Shown here: piece after piece, positions 23,494 through 31,736 of the stretch
How the letters are laid out: each line of letters opens with the position of its first letter
Position numbering within the stretch: position 1 is the first letter of the stretch
Assembly: GCF_016307205.1 (NCBI RefSeq)
Contig: NZ_JAEIJD010000006.1
Span: 141,644 to 205,643 of the forward strand
DNA from: Pontibaca salina
GTDB lineage: Bacteria > Pseudomonadota > Alphaproteobacteria > Rhodobacterales > Rhodobacteraceae
Reading direction: 5' to 3'
Length of the DNA: 64,000 nucleotides
Program-made: the position numbers and the translations under genes
Notes under the pieces: generated by a model
Seen by the model: the letters and a program-made list of their open reading frames with translations, nothing else
Databases searched by the model: none
Told to the model about the DNA's origin: nothing

Positions 23494-24866
23494 AACAGTA
23501 CGACCGTAGCAAGCCCGAGGAAGATGAAAAAGCCCATAATATCAGTGGTGGTCGTGACAAACGTTCCCGATGCCAGCGCCGGATCTACGCCGACTTTCTC
23601 CAAAACCACCGGCACCACAGTTCCGACAAATCCGGCGATAATCATATTGCACAGGAGCGCGACGCCGATCACCGCACCCAGCATGGGCGAGTGAAACCAC
23701 AACATGCCGACCGTTCCCAGCACGGTGGCGAAGACTAAGCCGTTTAACAGACCTACGGTCAATTCACGCCGCACCACGCGCCACACATTCGATCCGGTCA
23801 GATCGCGTGTGGCCAGGGCGCGCACCGTCACGGTCAGCGATTGGGTTCCCGCATTGCCACCCATCGAGGCAACGATGGGCATGAGGATCGCCAGCGAAAC
23901 CAGCGCGGCAATCGACGCCTCGAATTGGGAGATCACCAGCGACGCACAAATCGCCGTGCCGAGATTGACGCCAAGCCAGGGAAGGCGCCGTCGGGACGTT
24001 GCTGCCACCGTGTCTGAAAGCGAGCTTTCCTCGTCGACACCGGCCAAACGCAAGATGTCTTCTTCATGCTCTTCGTCCAGTATGCTCATCGCGTCGTCAA
24101 TGGTGATGACACCAACCAACCGCCCGTCGTCATCGACCACAGGGGCCGAGATCAGGTGATACTGGTTAAAGGTATAGGCGACATCGCCTTCGTCCTGCGT
24201 AGCCGGGAAAATCTGGAAGGACTCCGCGGCGATATCGGCCAGCCGAGTATCGCGGCGCGAGCTCATCAGCTTGCCCAGCGTCACGTTGGCCACAGGCCGC
24301 AGGCGTGGATCGACCAATACTACATGATAGAACTGTTCGGGCAGATCATCGGCACGGCGCAGATGGTCGATCGCCTGACCAACGGTCCAGTGTTCGGGGG
24401 CCATCACCACCTCGCGCTGCATCAGGCGGCCGGCGGAATATTCCGGATAGGACAGAGACTGCTGCACAGCGACACGATCCGAATCCTCAAGTGCGTGCAG
24501 AATGGCCTGTTGCTGCGGGTGCTCCAGGTCCTCGACCAGGTCCACGACATCGTCGCTTTCCATGTCGCGCACCGCCTCTGCCAGAACCTGTGGCGTCAGC
24601 AGGCCGATCACCTCTTCGCGGATGTTGTCGTGAAGTTCCGACAGGATCTCGCCATCAAATTCACGATCATAAAGACGGATCAGACGAGCCCGGTCATAGG
24701 GGCCGATCTGTTCCAGCAGGTCGGCGATGTCGGCCGCGTGCAGCGGCTCCATCAATTCAATCAGCTTTTGCCGGTCGTTGGTTTCCACCGCATAGAGAAT
24801 CGCAGCCACGGCCCTGCGATCCAGGGGGTGCGCCTCGGTGTCGGGGTGGTCGATCTGGTCGTTCAT
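23490..24866 (-). CDS. mgtE: MgtE-type magnesium transporter
   Basis: 458 residues. A cytoplasmic MgtE N-domain of helical repeats (VNDRQ-like ETNDRQKLIELMEPLHAADIADLLEQIGP) leads to two CBS domains (VMAPEHWTVGQAIDHLRRAD; HLISAPVVDDDGRLVGVITIDDAM). Five membrane helices follow, with the conserved pore region PIVASMGGNAGTQSLT. The CBS/N-domain gates the Mg2+ channel in response to cytoplasmic magnesium. ATG 24866 is preceded by GGCGGAGAATTGCGC; a much longer frame extends upstream but has no family sequence. The gene diverges from guaD. Confidence 0.92.
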   Translation of the reverse strand: MNDQIDHPDTEAHPLDRRAVAAILYAVETNDRQKLIELMEPLHAADIADLLEQIGPYDRARLIRLYDREFDGEILSELHDNIREEVIGLLTPQVLAEAVRDMESDDVVDLVEDLEHPQQQAILHALEDSDRVAVQQSLSYPEYSAGRLMQREVVMAPEHWTVGQAIDHLRRADDLPEQFYHVVLVDPRLRPVANVTLGKLMSSRRDTRLADIAAESFQIFPATQDEGDVAYTFNQYHLISAPVVDDDGRLVGVITIDDAMSILDEEHEEDILRLAGVDEESSLSDTVAATSRRRLPWLGVNLGTAICASLVISQFEASIAALVSLAILMPIVASMGGNAGTQSLTVTVRALATRDLTGSNVWRVVRRELTVGLLNGLVFATVLGTVGMLWFHSPMLGAVIGVALLCNMIIAGFVGTVVPVVLEKVGVDPALASGTFVTTTTDIMGFFIFLGLATVVLL

Positions 24867-24993
24867 GCGCAATTCTCCGCCGTTCATTCCGTAGATAGGG
24901 GAAGGCGGCGGAAAATAACAATGGCAATAGCGCAATTTACCTTGGCCAGCCCCGGCGGTAGTCTGGCGTATGGACCAGATGAAAAGGCGCGAC

Positions 24994-26292
24994 ATGACGG
25001 AAAAGACGATCCTGACAGGGCAGGTGCTATCCTTTGACGGCTGTCCGTTCGACGGGGAGGCGACTGCGGCGGCACAGCTGGACGAGGCGATCTGCATCCA
25101 GAACGGACATATCGTTGCCGTGGGGACTGCGGAGCGCTTGAAGGCCGATGCCCCCGGCGTGCGCGTCGTTGATCATGGTGCGCGGGTCATCATGGCCGGG
25201 TTTGTCGATGCCCATGTGCATTACCCGCAGACCGCGATCATCGCCAGTTGGGGCAAGCGGCTGATCGACTGGTTGAATACCTATACCTTTCCCGAGGAGA
25301 TGCGGTTTGGTGATGCCGATTATGCCAGCGAAATCGCCAATCGCTATCTGGATCTGACGGTGGCGCATGGGGTGACCACCATGTGCAGCTATTGCACCAT
25401 CCACCCCGCAAGCGTCGAAGCGTTTTTCGGGGCGGCTCAGGCCCGTGGGCAGCGCGTGGTGGCGGGCAAGATCTGTATGGATCGTAACGCGCCCGAGGGG
25501 CTGCGCGACGATGTGCAATCGGCCTATGACGACAGCAAGGCGCTTATTGCACGCTGGCACGGGGTGGACCGATTGGGCTACGCGATCACGCCACGATTCG
25601 CGCCGACCTCAAGCCCCGCGCAATTGTCGGCGCTGGGGGCGCTGTGGCGCGAACATCCCGATTGCCTGATGCAGACCCATCTGAGCGAACAGGTCGATGA
25701 AATCGCATGGGTGCGCGAACTTTACCCGGATGCGCGGGATTATCTCGACATATATGAAACCCACGGGCTGCTGGGCGCGCGGGCGGTCTATGGCCACTCC
25801 ATCCATCTTGAACCACGCGAGCGTGACCGACTGGCCGAGACCGGCGCCGCGTTGGCGCATTGCCCGACCTCTAACAGCTTCATCGGCTCGGGCCTGTTCG
25901 ACATGACGGGGCTGATCGCGCAAGGTCAGCGCATCGGGCTGGCCAGCGACACCGGTGGCGGATCGTCGTTCTCGATGCTGCGCACTATGGCAGCGGCTTA
26001 CGAGGTGGCGCAGTTGCGCGGCCATGCCTTGCATCCGGCGCAGCTGCTGTGGCTGGCCACCGTCGGTTCGGCCCGCGCGCTGCATCTGGATCATCTGATC
26101 GGCAATGCGGTGGTCGGAAACGAGGCGGATCTGGTGGTGCTGGATCTGGCCTCAACCCCGGCCATCGCGCAACGCGCCAATCGGGCCGGGGATATTTGGG
26201 AGGCGGTGTTCGCTACGATTATGATGGGCGACGACCGCGCTATTGCTGATGTTTGGATTGGCGGCAAACAGCGTGCGCTTATTCGGGCGTAA
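24994..26292 (+). CDS. guaD: guanine deaminase
   Basis: 432 residues of the amidohydrolase superfamily. Zinc ligands are visible as FVDAHVHYPQT (near residue 75), QTHLSEQ (near 225), GHSIHL (near 265) and LASDTGGGSS (near 315); MCSYCTIHP and the SNSFIGSGLFD segment are typical of guanine deaminase. It hydrolyses guanine to xanthine and ammonia in purine salvage or catabolism. I chose ATG 24994 (AAAAGGCGCGAC upstream); ATG 24970 and 24979 are in frame without good sites. The 3' end overlaps hisN by 14 bases, tail to tail. Confidence 0.92.
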   Translation: MTEKTILTGQVLSFDGCPFDGEATAAAQLDEAICIQNGHIVAVGTAERLKADAPGVRVVDHGARVIMAGFVDAHVHYPQTAIIASWGKRLIDWLNTYTFPEEMRFGDADYASEIANRYLDLTVAHGVTTMCSYCTIHPASVEAFFGAAQARGQRVVAGKICMDRNAPEGLRDDVQSAYDDSKALIARWHGVDRLGYAITPRFAPTSSPAQLSALGALWREHPDCLMQTHLSEQVDEIAWVRELYPDARDYLDIYETHGLLGARAVYGHSIHLEPRERDRLAETGAALAHCPTSNSFIGSGLFDMTGLIAQGQRIGLASDTGGGSSFSMLRTMAAAYEVAQLRGHALHPAQLLWLATVGSARALHLDHLIGNAVVGNEADLVVLDLASTPAIAQRANRAGDIWEAVFATIMMGDDRAIADVWIGGKQRALIRA

Positions 26293-27073
26293 CCCGCAGC
26301 AGTTCCAATGCCGCCTTGTGCAATGTCGGGTTCGCCGCTGCCAGCACCCGACCGCCGAGTTGCGCAGGACCGCCACGCCAATCGGTCACGATACCGCCCG
26401 CCGCCTCGATCACCGCGATGGGTGCCTGAATGTCATAGGCATTCAGCCCCGCCTCGATCACAAGGTCGATATGCCCGGCGGCCAGCAACGCATAGGCATA
26501 GCAATCCATGCCGAACCGCGTCAGCATCACGGTCTCGCTGACTCTTTCAAACCCTGCGCGTTCGTCAGCAGAGCCGACGCCGGGATAAGTTGAAAACAAG
26601 ATCGCATGATCCAGAGTTTGCGTCGCTCGGGTTTTCAGTGCCCGCCGTTCCTGCCGAGCGACCAGTTCCGCCATCCCGCCAGCGCCGATGAAGCGCTCGC
26701 CAGTATAGGGCTGGTCGATGACCCCCAAGAGCAGCCCGGTATCATCCGACAGCGCGATCAGCACACCCCATGTCGGCGTGCCACTCAGAAAAGCGCGGGT
26801 GCCGTCGATCGGGTCAAGTACCCATAGTCGGCCGCTGGCACCGTCCACCCGTCCGAACTCTTCGCCCCAGACGCCATCCTCAGGACGGTGTTGTGCCAGC
26901 AGATCGCGCATCGCGGTTTCCGCAGCGCGATCTGCGATAGTCACGGGGTCGAAACCTTTGGTCCATTTGTTATCGGCAGACAGATCGGAGGAGCGAAAAT
27001 GCGGCAAGATCGCCTTGCGTGCTGCATCCGCCAGCAGGTGGGCGACTTCAAGATCGGACAATACATTATTCAT
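26279..27073 (-). CDS. hisN: histidinol-phosphatase, inositol-monophosphatase family
   Basis: 264 residues. Metal-binding motifs of the IMPase fold are present: WGEEFG (near residue 75), the core WVLDPIDGTRAFLSGTPTWG (near 85-104) and a later YDIQAPIAVIEAAGG. The RAFLSGTPTWG continuation matches HisN-type histidinol-phosphatases rather than SuhB or CysQ. It hydrolyses L-histidinol phosphate in histidine biosynthesis; related sugar phosphates are the alternative. It stands between guaD and an XRE regulator, with no other his genes in view. Confidence 0.85.
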   Translation of the reverse strand: MNNVLSDLEVAHLLADAARKAILPHFRSSDLSADNKWTKGFDPVTIADRAAETAMRDLLAQHRPEDGVWGEEFGRVDGASGRLWVLDPIDGTRAFLSGTPTWGVLIALSDDTGLLLGVIDQPYTGERFIGAGGMAELVARQERRALKTRATQTLDHAILFSTYPGVGSADERAGFERVSETVMLTRFGMDCYAYALLAAGHIDLVIEAGLNAYDIQAPIAVIEAAGGIVTDWRGGPAQLGGRVLAAANPTLHKAALELLRVTPE

Positions 27074-27147
27074 GCGCCGGAATTGCCAGCTTGTGTCATG
27101 AGATGCAAGCTGGGGCTTCGGGGCAGGGGCGATGAGGGAACCGGGAA

Positions 27148-27528
27148 TCAGGCCACGTCGCTTAGCACACGCGCCAGATCAAACAGTCGACGACGCTGGT
27201 TTTCGGGAATGGCGTAGTAGGACCGCACCAAATCCAGCGCTTCCTTGTCTCCCAGCAAATCGGCGGGAATTGTGCCTTTTTTCCCGGCACTTGCGGGGCG
27301 TTCTTCATCCTCTTTTAGCCCATCAAAGAAGAAGCTGACAGGGACATCCAGCGTATCTGCGATATCCCACAGACGAGATGCGCTCACACGGTTTGCGCCA
27401 GTTTCGTATTTCTGGATTTGTTGAAATTTGATCCCGACCTGTTCGGCCAGTTGTTGCTGCGTCATTCCAATCAGCCAGCGCCGATGGCGAATGCGCTTTC
27501 CGACATGGACATCTACTGGATGGGTCAT
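27148..27528 (-). CDS. XRE-family helix-turn-helix regulator
   Basis: 126 residues. The Cro/CI-type helix-turn-helix spans about residues 10-65 (GKRIRHRRWLIGMTQQQLAEQ, VGIKFQQIQKYETGANRVSAS, quoted in parts), ending VPVSFFFDGL. A C-terminal extension (LVRSYYAIPENQRRRLFDLARVL) follows. This architecture is common and multicopy in Rhodobacteraceae and Rhizobiales; targets are unknown. ATG 27528 has AGAGGAACCTACG upstream; the longer frame starting at 27636 lacks this. Confidence is high for family, none for function. Confidence 0.87.
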   Translation of the reverse strand: MTHPVDVHVGKRIRHRRWLIGMTQQQLAEQVGIKFQQIQKYETGANRVSASRLWDIADTLDVPVSFFFDGLKEDEERPASAGKKGTIPADLLGDKEALDLVRSYYAIPENQRRRLFDLARVLSDVA

Positions 27529-27851
27529 CGTAGGTTCCTCTGTTATCGTCCAATGCGGACCATTGCGCGCGACCGCAGTGATCGCGCTTTTCATAGGTAT
27601 GGCAGGCCGATTAGAGTCCCCACTCTCGACCCTCACTCACCGCTGGCCAGTATCGCGTTTATCTAGGGTTAGTTCAAGAAAGTTGTTTCCCGTAAGCTGT
27701 ATGTTGCTTCCGGTTGTATGTGCGGTATAGACGCTACACTGTTGACGATAATGCAGGTTTTTCGCTCTCGGTTGAATCGCAGATCGCGACAATTTGATGT
27801 AATGACGAGAGTTGAGAGCATATAAGCGAGCGCCAGAAAAAGGATTTCGCG

Positions 27852-28811
27852 ATGCAAGCCTATCGCATCACCGCGCCAGCCTCCGCACCGCAACTCTGCG
27901 AGGTTCCAATTCCGTCGCCGGAACGGGGTCAGTTGCGGGTGGATATTCGCGCCTGTGGATTGAACTTTGCCGATCTGCTGATGATCAAAGGCACCTATCA
28001 AGACACGCCACAACCGCCGTTTACGTTAGGAATGGAACCGGCGGGTGTCGTCACTGCTGTGGGCGAGGGGGTCAAAGGGTTCGCCGTTGGTGACCGGGTA
28101 ATGATCTATGGTGGGCAGGGCGGGCTGGCTGAGCACGGAGTATTTGACTCCGTTCGCGCAGTTCATCTTCCGAGTGCAATGAATTTCGACGATGCCGCCG
28201 CATTCCAGATCGCCTATGGCACCAGCCATCTGGCACTGGATTATCGCGCCCGGTTGCAATCCGGCGAGACCCTGCTGGTCACCGGGGCTGCAGGGGGCGT
28301 GGGCCTGACCGCTGTGGAAATCGGTAAGCTGATGGGCGCGCGGGTGATCGCACAGGCGCGCGGGGCCGATAAGCTTGAGGCTGCCCGCAACGCTGGGGCC
28401 GATCATCTGATTGACGCGGACTCCGGGGATTTGCGCGAGCAATTGCTGGACCTGGGCGGGGTTGATGTGGTCTACGACGCGGTCGGCGGCGATGTGTTCA
28501 AGGCGGCATTCCGGGCCTGCCGCCCCGAAGGCCGGTTGTTGACCATCGGTTTCGCCAGCGGAGAGGTGCCGCAAATTCCGGCCAATCACTTGCTGGTCAA
28601 GAACTTGTCGGTGCTGGGGCTTTATATCGGCGGGCTGGTCAAGACCCGCCCTGACGTGGTGCGCGAGAGTCTGCAAACCCTGTTGGGTTGGTATGCAGAG
28701 GGCCGGTTGAAGCCCCATATCAGCCACATTCTGCCGTTGGAGAGTGTTGAAAAAGGGTTGGATCTGCTGCGCCGCCGGGCCTCGACCGGAAAAGTGGTCA
28801 TCCGGACCTGA
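27852..28811 (+). CDS. NADPH:quinone oxidoreductase family protein
   Basis: 319 residues of the zinc-free MDR/quinone-oxidoreductase family. A GroES-like N-domain (CGLNFADLLMIKG, FTLGMEPAGVV) precedes the nucleotide-binding domain with LLVTGAAGGVGLTAVEIGKLMGA (quoted in part, near residue 142) and YDAVGGDVF. Such enzymes reduce quinones or enals with NADPH in the cytoplasm. The stretch 27529-27851 upstream is gene-free and may hold the promoter. The exact substrate cannot be told. Confidence 0.85.
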   Translation: MQAYRITAPASAPQLCEVPIPSPERGQLRVDIRACGLNFADLLMIKGTYQDTPQPPFTLGMEPAGVVTAVGEGVKGFAVGDRVMIYGGQGGLAEHGVFDSVRAVHLPSAMNFDDAAAFQIAYGTSHLALDYRARLQSGETLLVTGAAGGVGLTAVEIGKLMGARVIAQARGADKLEAARNAGADHLIDADSGDLREQLLDLGGVDVVYDAVGGDVFKAAFRACRPEGRLLTIGFASGEVPQIPANHLLVKNLSVLGLYIGGLVKTRPDVVRESLQTLLGWYAEGRLKPHISHILPLESVEKGLDLLRRRASTGKVVIRT

Positions 28812-29011
28812 TCGGCGCTCGGCGGTAGTGTCGATGTTGGGTTCAACCACCATCCTACGCAGTGGCAAGTGCGGAAATCATTGTTTCAGTCAAAATGAAC
28901 GTGAATAAGCTGATCTGAATACTTGATTTAGATGCCAGGTTTTCCGATATTCAGCACAACGCTGGCGGAAGACACTCGGTCGGCAACAGAAATACCTGTA
29001 GGAGAACGCAA

Positions 29012-29761
29012 ATGGCTCAATTCGACACCCACCGGACCACCGGTCACACGGCGGCCGGCGCGCGCGGTGCCGTAATCGACGAGGGGCTGCGCGCCCACAT
29101 GAATAAGGTCTATGCGACCATGTCGGTCGGCACCCTGCTGACCTTTTTGGTCGCTTGGGCCGTTGGCACATCGCCCGCGCTGCTGTCAATATTCCGTGAT
29201 CCTGCCACCTTGCAGCCAAATATCCTCGGCTGGATCGTCATGTTCGCGCCACTGATCATGGTGTTTGCGTTCAACTCGGCGCTACAGCGCATTTCCGCAG
29301 CAGGTGCGCAGCTTTTCTTCTACGCATTCGCGGCGATCATGGGCCTGTCGATGGCGTGGATCTTTGTTGCCTTTACCGGCCTGTCCATTGCTAACGTATT
29401 CCTGGTGACTTCAATCTCGTTTGCGGGGCTGTCGCTGTTCGGCTACACCACCAAAAAAGATCTGTCCGGCATGGGAACCTTCCTGATCATGGGCGTGATT
29501 GGCCTGGTCGTGGCGATGCTGGTCAATCTGTTCCTGCAATCGCCCGCTATCATGTTTGCGGTCTCTGTACTCGGCGTGCTGATCTTTGCGGGCCTGACAG
29601 CCTATGACACCCAGAAGATTAAAACGACCTATCTGCAACATGCGCACAGCGGCGACGCCGAATGGCTGGGCAAGGCAGCGATCATGGGTGCGCTCAGCCT
29701 CTACCTTGATTTCATCAACATGTTCATGTTCCTGCTGAGCATCTTTGGAAACCGAGAGTAA
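29012..29761 (+). CDS. Bax inhibitor-1/YccA family membrane protein
   Basis: 249 residues with seven hydrophobic segments after a soluble N-terminus. BI-1 family features are the LRAHMNKVYATMSVG entry, FAFNSALQRISA, GLSMAWIFVAFTG and the final GLTAYDTQKIKTTYLQ with ASLYLDFINMFMFLLSIFG-like ending. Family members are channel-like inner-membrane proteins implicated in calcium or proton leak and in membrane-protein quality control with FtsH. AGGAGAACGCAA precedes ATG 29012. A terminator follows. Confidence 0.9.
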   Translation: MAQFDTHRTTGHTAAGARGAVIDEGLRAHMNKVYATMSVGTLLTFLVAWAVGTSPALLSIFRDPATLQPNILGWIVMFAPLIMVFAFNSALQRISAAGAQLFFYAFAAIMGLSMAWIFVAFTGLSIANVFLVTSISFAGLSLFGYTTKKDLSGMGTFLIMGVIGLVVAMLVNLFLQSPAIMFAVSVLGVLIFAGLTAYDTQKIKTTYLQHAHSGDAEWLGKAAIMGALSLYLDFINMFMFLLSIFGNRE

Positions 29762-29788
29762 AGCGGGCCAAACGCAAGCCTAAATACA

Positions 29789-29823
29789 AAACCCGTCAAG
29801 CCTTTGCTCTGGCGGGTTTTTTT
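29789..29823 (+). terminator. intrinsic terminator after the BI-1 gene
   Basis: AAACCCG (29789-29795) pairs with CGGGTTT (29813-29819), extended inward by a few pairs, and runs into a T-stretch ending at 29823. Confidence 0.85.
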
Positions 29824-29834
29824 GCGCCATCCTG

Positions 29835-29860
29835 CGATATGCTCACATTAGAGCATATCG
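29835..29860. repeat. 10-bp perfect inverted repeat
   Basis: CGATATGCTC (29835-29844) and GAGCATATCG (29851-29860) are perfect complements around ACATTA. It lies just past the terminator, at the left end of a gene-poor stretch that runs to the tRNA. Confidence 0.6.
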
Positions 29861-30180
29861 GCCCTGATCGGTTTCAGGATTTTCAAGGCGCTCTGTCTGT
29901 GATTTTCTTCTGCGGAGTCAGATATGGGGGTCAAAGATGGGTAAGCCGCATCCTTTTTGCCTCGCGCAGCTGGCCGAGCGCGGGCTCACTCGCGAAGAAC
30001 AGGCAGCCAAATGCGGCATGCTCAGAGGATCACCGATTTACTCGGCGAGTTCTTGAGTTCAGAATCTTGAGGCCATGCTGTGAATGAGTTTGGCCAAGGG
30101 CCGGTTTTGAATATGATTTGTGGCCTCACCGCACAGATCGACATTCGCAAAGCGGCAAGAGTGGTCGGTACGCTCCTATA

Positions 30181-30505
30181 GGTGATCGACTTTGACGGCG
30201 AGCGGATCGTCACGACCTCGACCCGCACCAATCTTGGTAGTCGCCGCCAATGGTTCCTCTGCACTGCAGGCGATCGGCGCTGCGCGATCATTTACTGGCG
30301 CGGCGAGGGACCCGCAGCGCATCCCTCCCTGCAAGAGCTGTCACCGGAGTCGCTGTTCCAGTTTCCGGTTTCCGAAAGCGGACGATCGTTTGTTCAGGGC
30401 GGTGGACAGGAGCAGCCATCACTTCCGCAAACTTATCGCGGTACCGCCATGTTCCAGCGCCTTCCGAGACGGACCGGGACATGGTGGGGGATATATCGGG
30501 GATAG
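30181..30505 (+). pseudogene. decayed zinc-ribbon protein of mobile-element type
   Basis: The translated stretch FDGERIVTTSTRTNLGSRRQ is followed by WFLCTAGDRRCAIIYWRG, resembling the WF(L/V)CPxCGRRCAxLY segment of small zinc-ribbon proteins found in phage and plasmid regions. The pattern continues only after a frame shift (PPCKSCHRSRCSSFRFPKADDRLFRAVDR), where a second Cys pair and a DRLFRxxD helix appear. One Cys of the first knuckle is lost and a stop precedes the segment (30178-30180). I judge it a relic. The surrounding 29861-30549 holds no intact gene. Confidence 0.35.
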
Positions 30506-30549
30506 GTTTTCTTGCGGTCGTTTGAAAACAATAGTTTGGCATAGGCCTT

Positions 30550-30639
30550 TGGCGGAGAGACAGGGATTCGAACCCTGGGAAGGCTTGCACCCTCAACGGT
30601 TTTCGAGACCGCCCCGTTCGACCGCTCCGGCACCTCTCC
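30550..30639 (-). tRNA. tRNA-Ser (anticodon CGA)
   Basis: Read on the minus strand, the gene begins GGAGAGGTGCCGGAG and ends CTCTCCGCCA, with CCA encoded. The anticodon loop is CTCGAAA in the context GGTCTCGAAAACC, giving anticodon CGA. A long variable arm (TTGAGGGTGCAAGCCTTCC) marks the serine class, and the T-loop GGGTTCGAATCCC is intact. Confidence 0.95.
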
Positions 30640-31114
30640 GCGGGGTCTGGTGGGACCACTTAATCGGGATCAAGCCGCGTGACAAGGGGGTACCTTGGAA
30701 TAATCGCACTAGGGTTTCCTTGACGTAGAAAGCTATACGAGGCAATCACCATAGCCGCCGCTCGGAAACCCGTCGTAATCGGGAACACTTTGTCTAAACA
30801 CGTGAGAAACTGGGGTGGTCGGAGTGCCCGAGAGATACAGTTGCTAAATATTCGGGCGGACCATTTCAATGGGCAGTCTTAGCGCCACCATCGCCCAGGC
30901 CCTGATGTGGCCGTACAGTCGGGCCGAGCATGATATCCGATCCCGAACCTCTTTCAGAACCGCTCTGGCCCTGAAGATCGCAGGTTGCCGTAAGGAAATG
31001 TAATGATCCGGGAAGAAACAAGTTGCGCTTCCGGGCGCAAACAAACTTGAGCTTGCTCGAATCGGCACTGCATTGCATCGTGAAAATATTCCTATTTATT
31101 TCACGACGAAGCAG
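30640..31114. other. 475-base gap between tRNA-Ser and the XRE-cupin regulator
   Basis: Only short frames without motifs are present on either strand. Nothing identified beyond presumed promoters for the tRNA (reading left) and the regulator (reading right). Confidence 0.5.
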
Positions 31115-31687
31115 ATGCACCGCCCGTTTTCCAGTCAACCTTGTAGTCTTGGCGCTGATCTGCGCGCGCTGCGCAAGACGCGTGGTCTGACGCTGGCGCA
31201 ATTGGCACAGCGGCTGGGGCGGTCGCTGGGCTGGCTCAGCCAGGTTGAACGCGATCTGTCGGGGCCGTCGCTTGAAGATCTGCGTGAAATTGCGGCGGCG
31301 CTGGATGTGCCGCCGTCCATGTTGGCGACACAGAGCCGCGCACCTGAGCGAGAGGCGGGTTTTATCGTGCGTCAGAACGGACGCCGTCCGATTGGCAAAC
31401 GCATCCCCGGGCTTGGCGAAGAATTGCTGTCCCCCGATCTCACCGACAGTATTGAGGTGGTTCATTCTACGTTTGCGCCGAATAGCCGCCTGCCGCAGCC
31501 AATCAGCCGCCCAACACAGGAAGTCGGCTATTTGGTGAGCGGGTGTCTGGATCTGACCATCGCCGAGCGGTGCTTCACGATCCATCCGGGCGACAGTTTC
31601 CGTATTCGCGGCGAGACGTTCCAGTGGAGCAACCCTTATGACCAGCCGGCTGTGGTGATCTGGATCATCGCCCCGCCGATCTATTGA
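31115..31687 (+). CDS. XRE-cupin transcriptional regulator
   Basis: 190 residues: a Cro/CI helix-turn-helix (LGADLRALRKTRGLTLAQLA, QRLGRSLGWLSQVERDLSGPS, residues about 12-55) joined to a C-terminal cupin (VGYLVSGCLDLTIAERCFTI, HPGDSFRIRGETFQWSNPYD). This is the PuuR/SutR-like arrangement, in which the cupin senses a small metabolite. It lies 49 bases before the first flavoprotein gene in the same direction, so it probably controls the betaine-type demethylation cluster. ATG 31115 is chosen; the codon at 31073 lacks a site and adds no family sequence. Confidence 0.85.
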   Translation: MHRPFSSQPCSLGADLRALRKTRGLTLAQLAQRLGRSLGWLSQVERDLSGPSLEDLREIAAALDVPPSMLATQSRAPEREAGFIVRQNGRRPIGKRIPGLGEELLSPDLTDSIEVVHSTFAPNSRLPQPISRPTQEVGYLVSGCLDLTIAERCFTIHPGDSFRIRGETFQWSNPYDQPAVVIWIIAPPIY

Positions 31688-31736
31688 TGCCGCACCGGGC
31701 GATTTTTGAACTCGGCGCAGTCGGGAGGAGAAAGCG

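Noticed and set aside
24066..25037. Long plus-strand frame opposite mgtE
   Set aside because: It mirrors the coding sequence of mgtE and has no domain or ribosome binding site.
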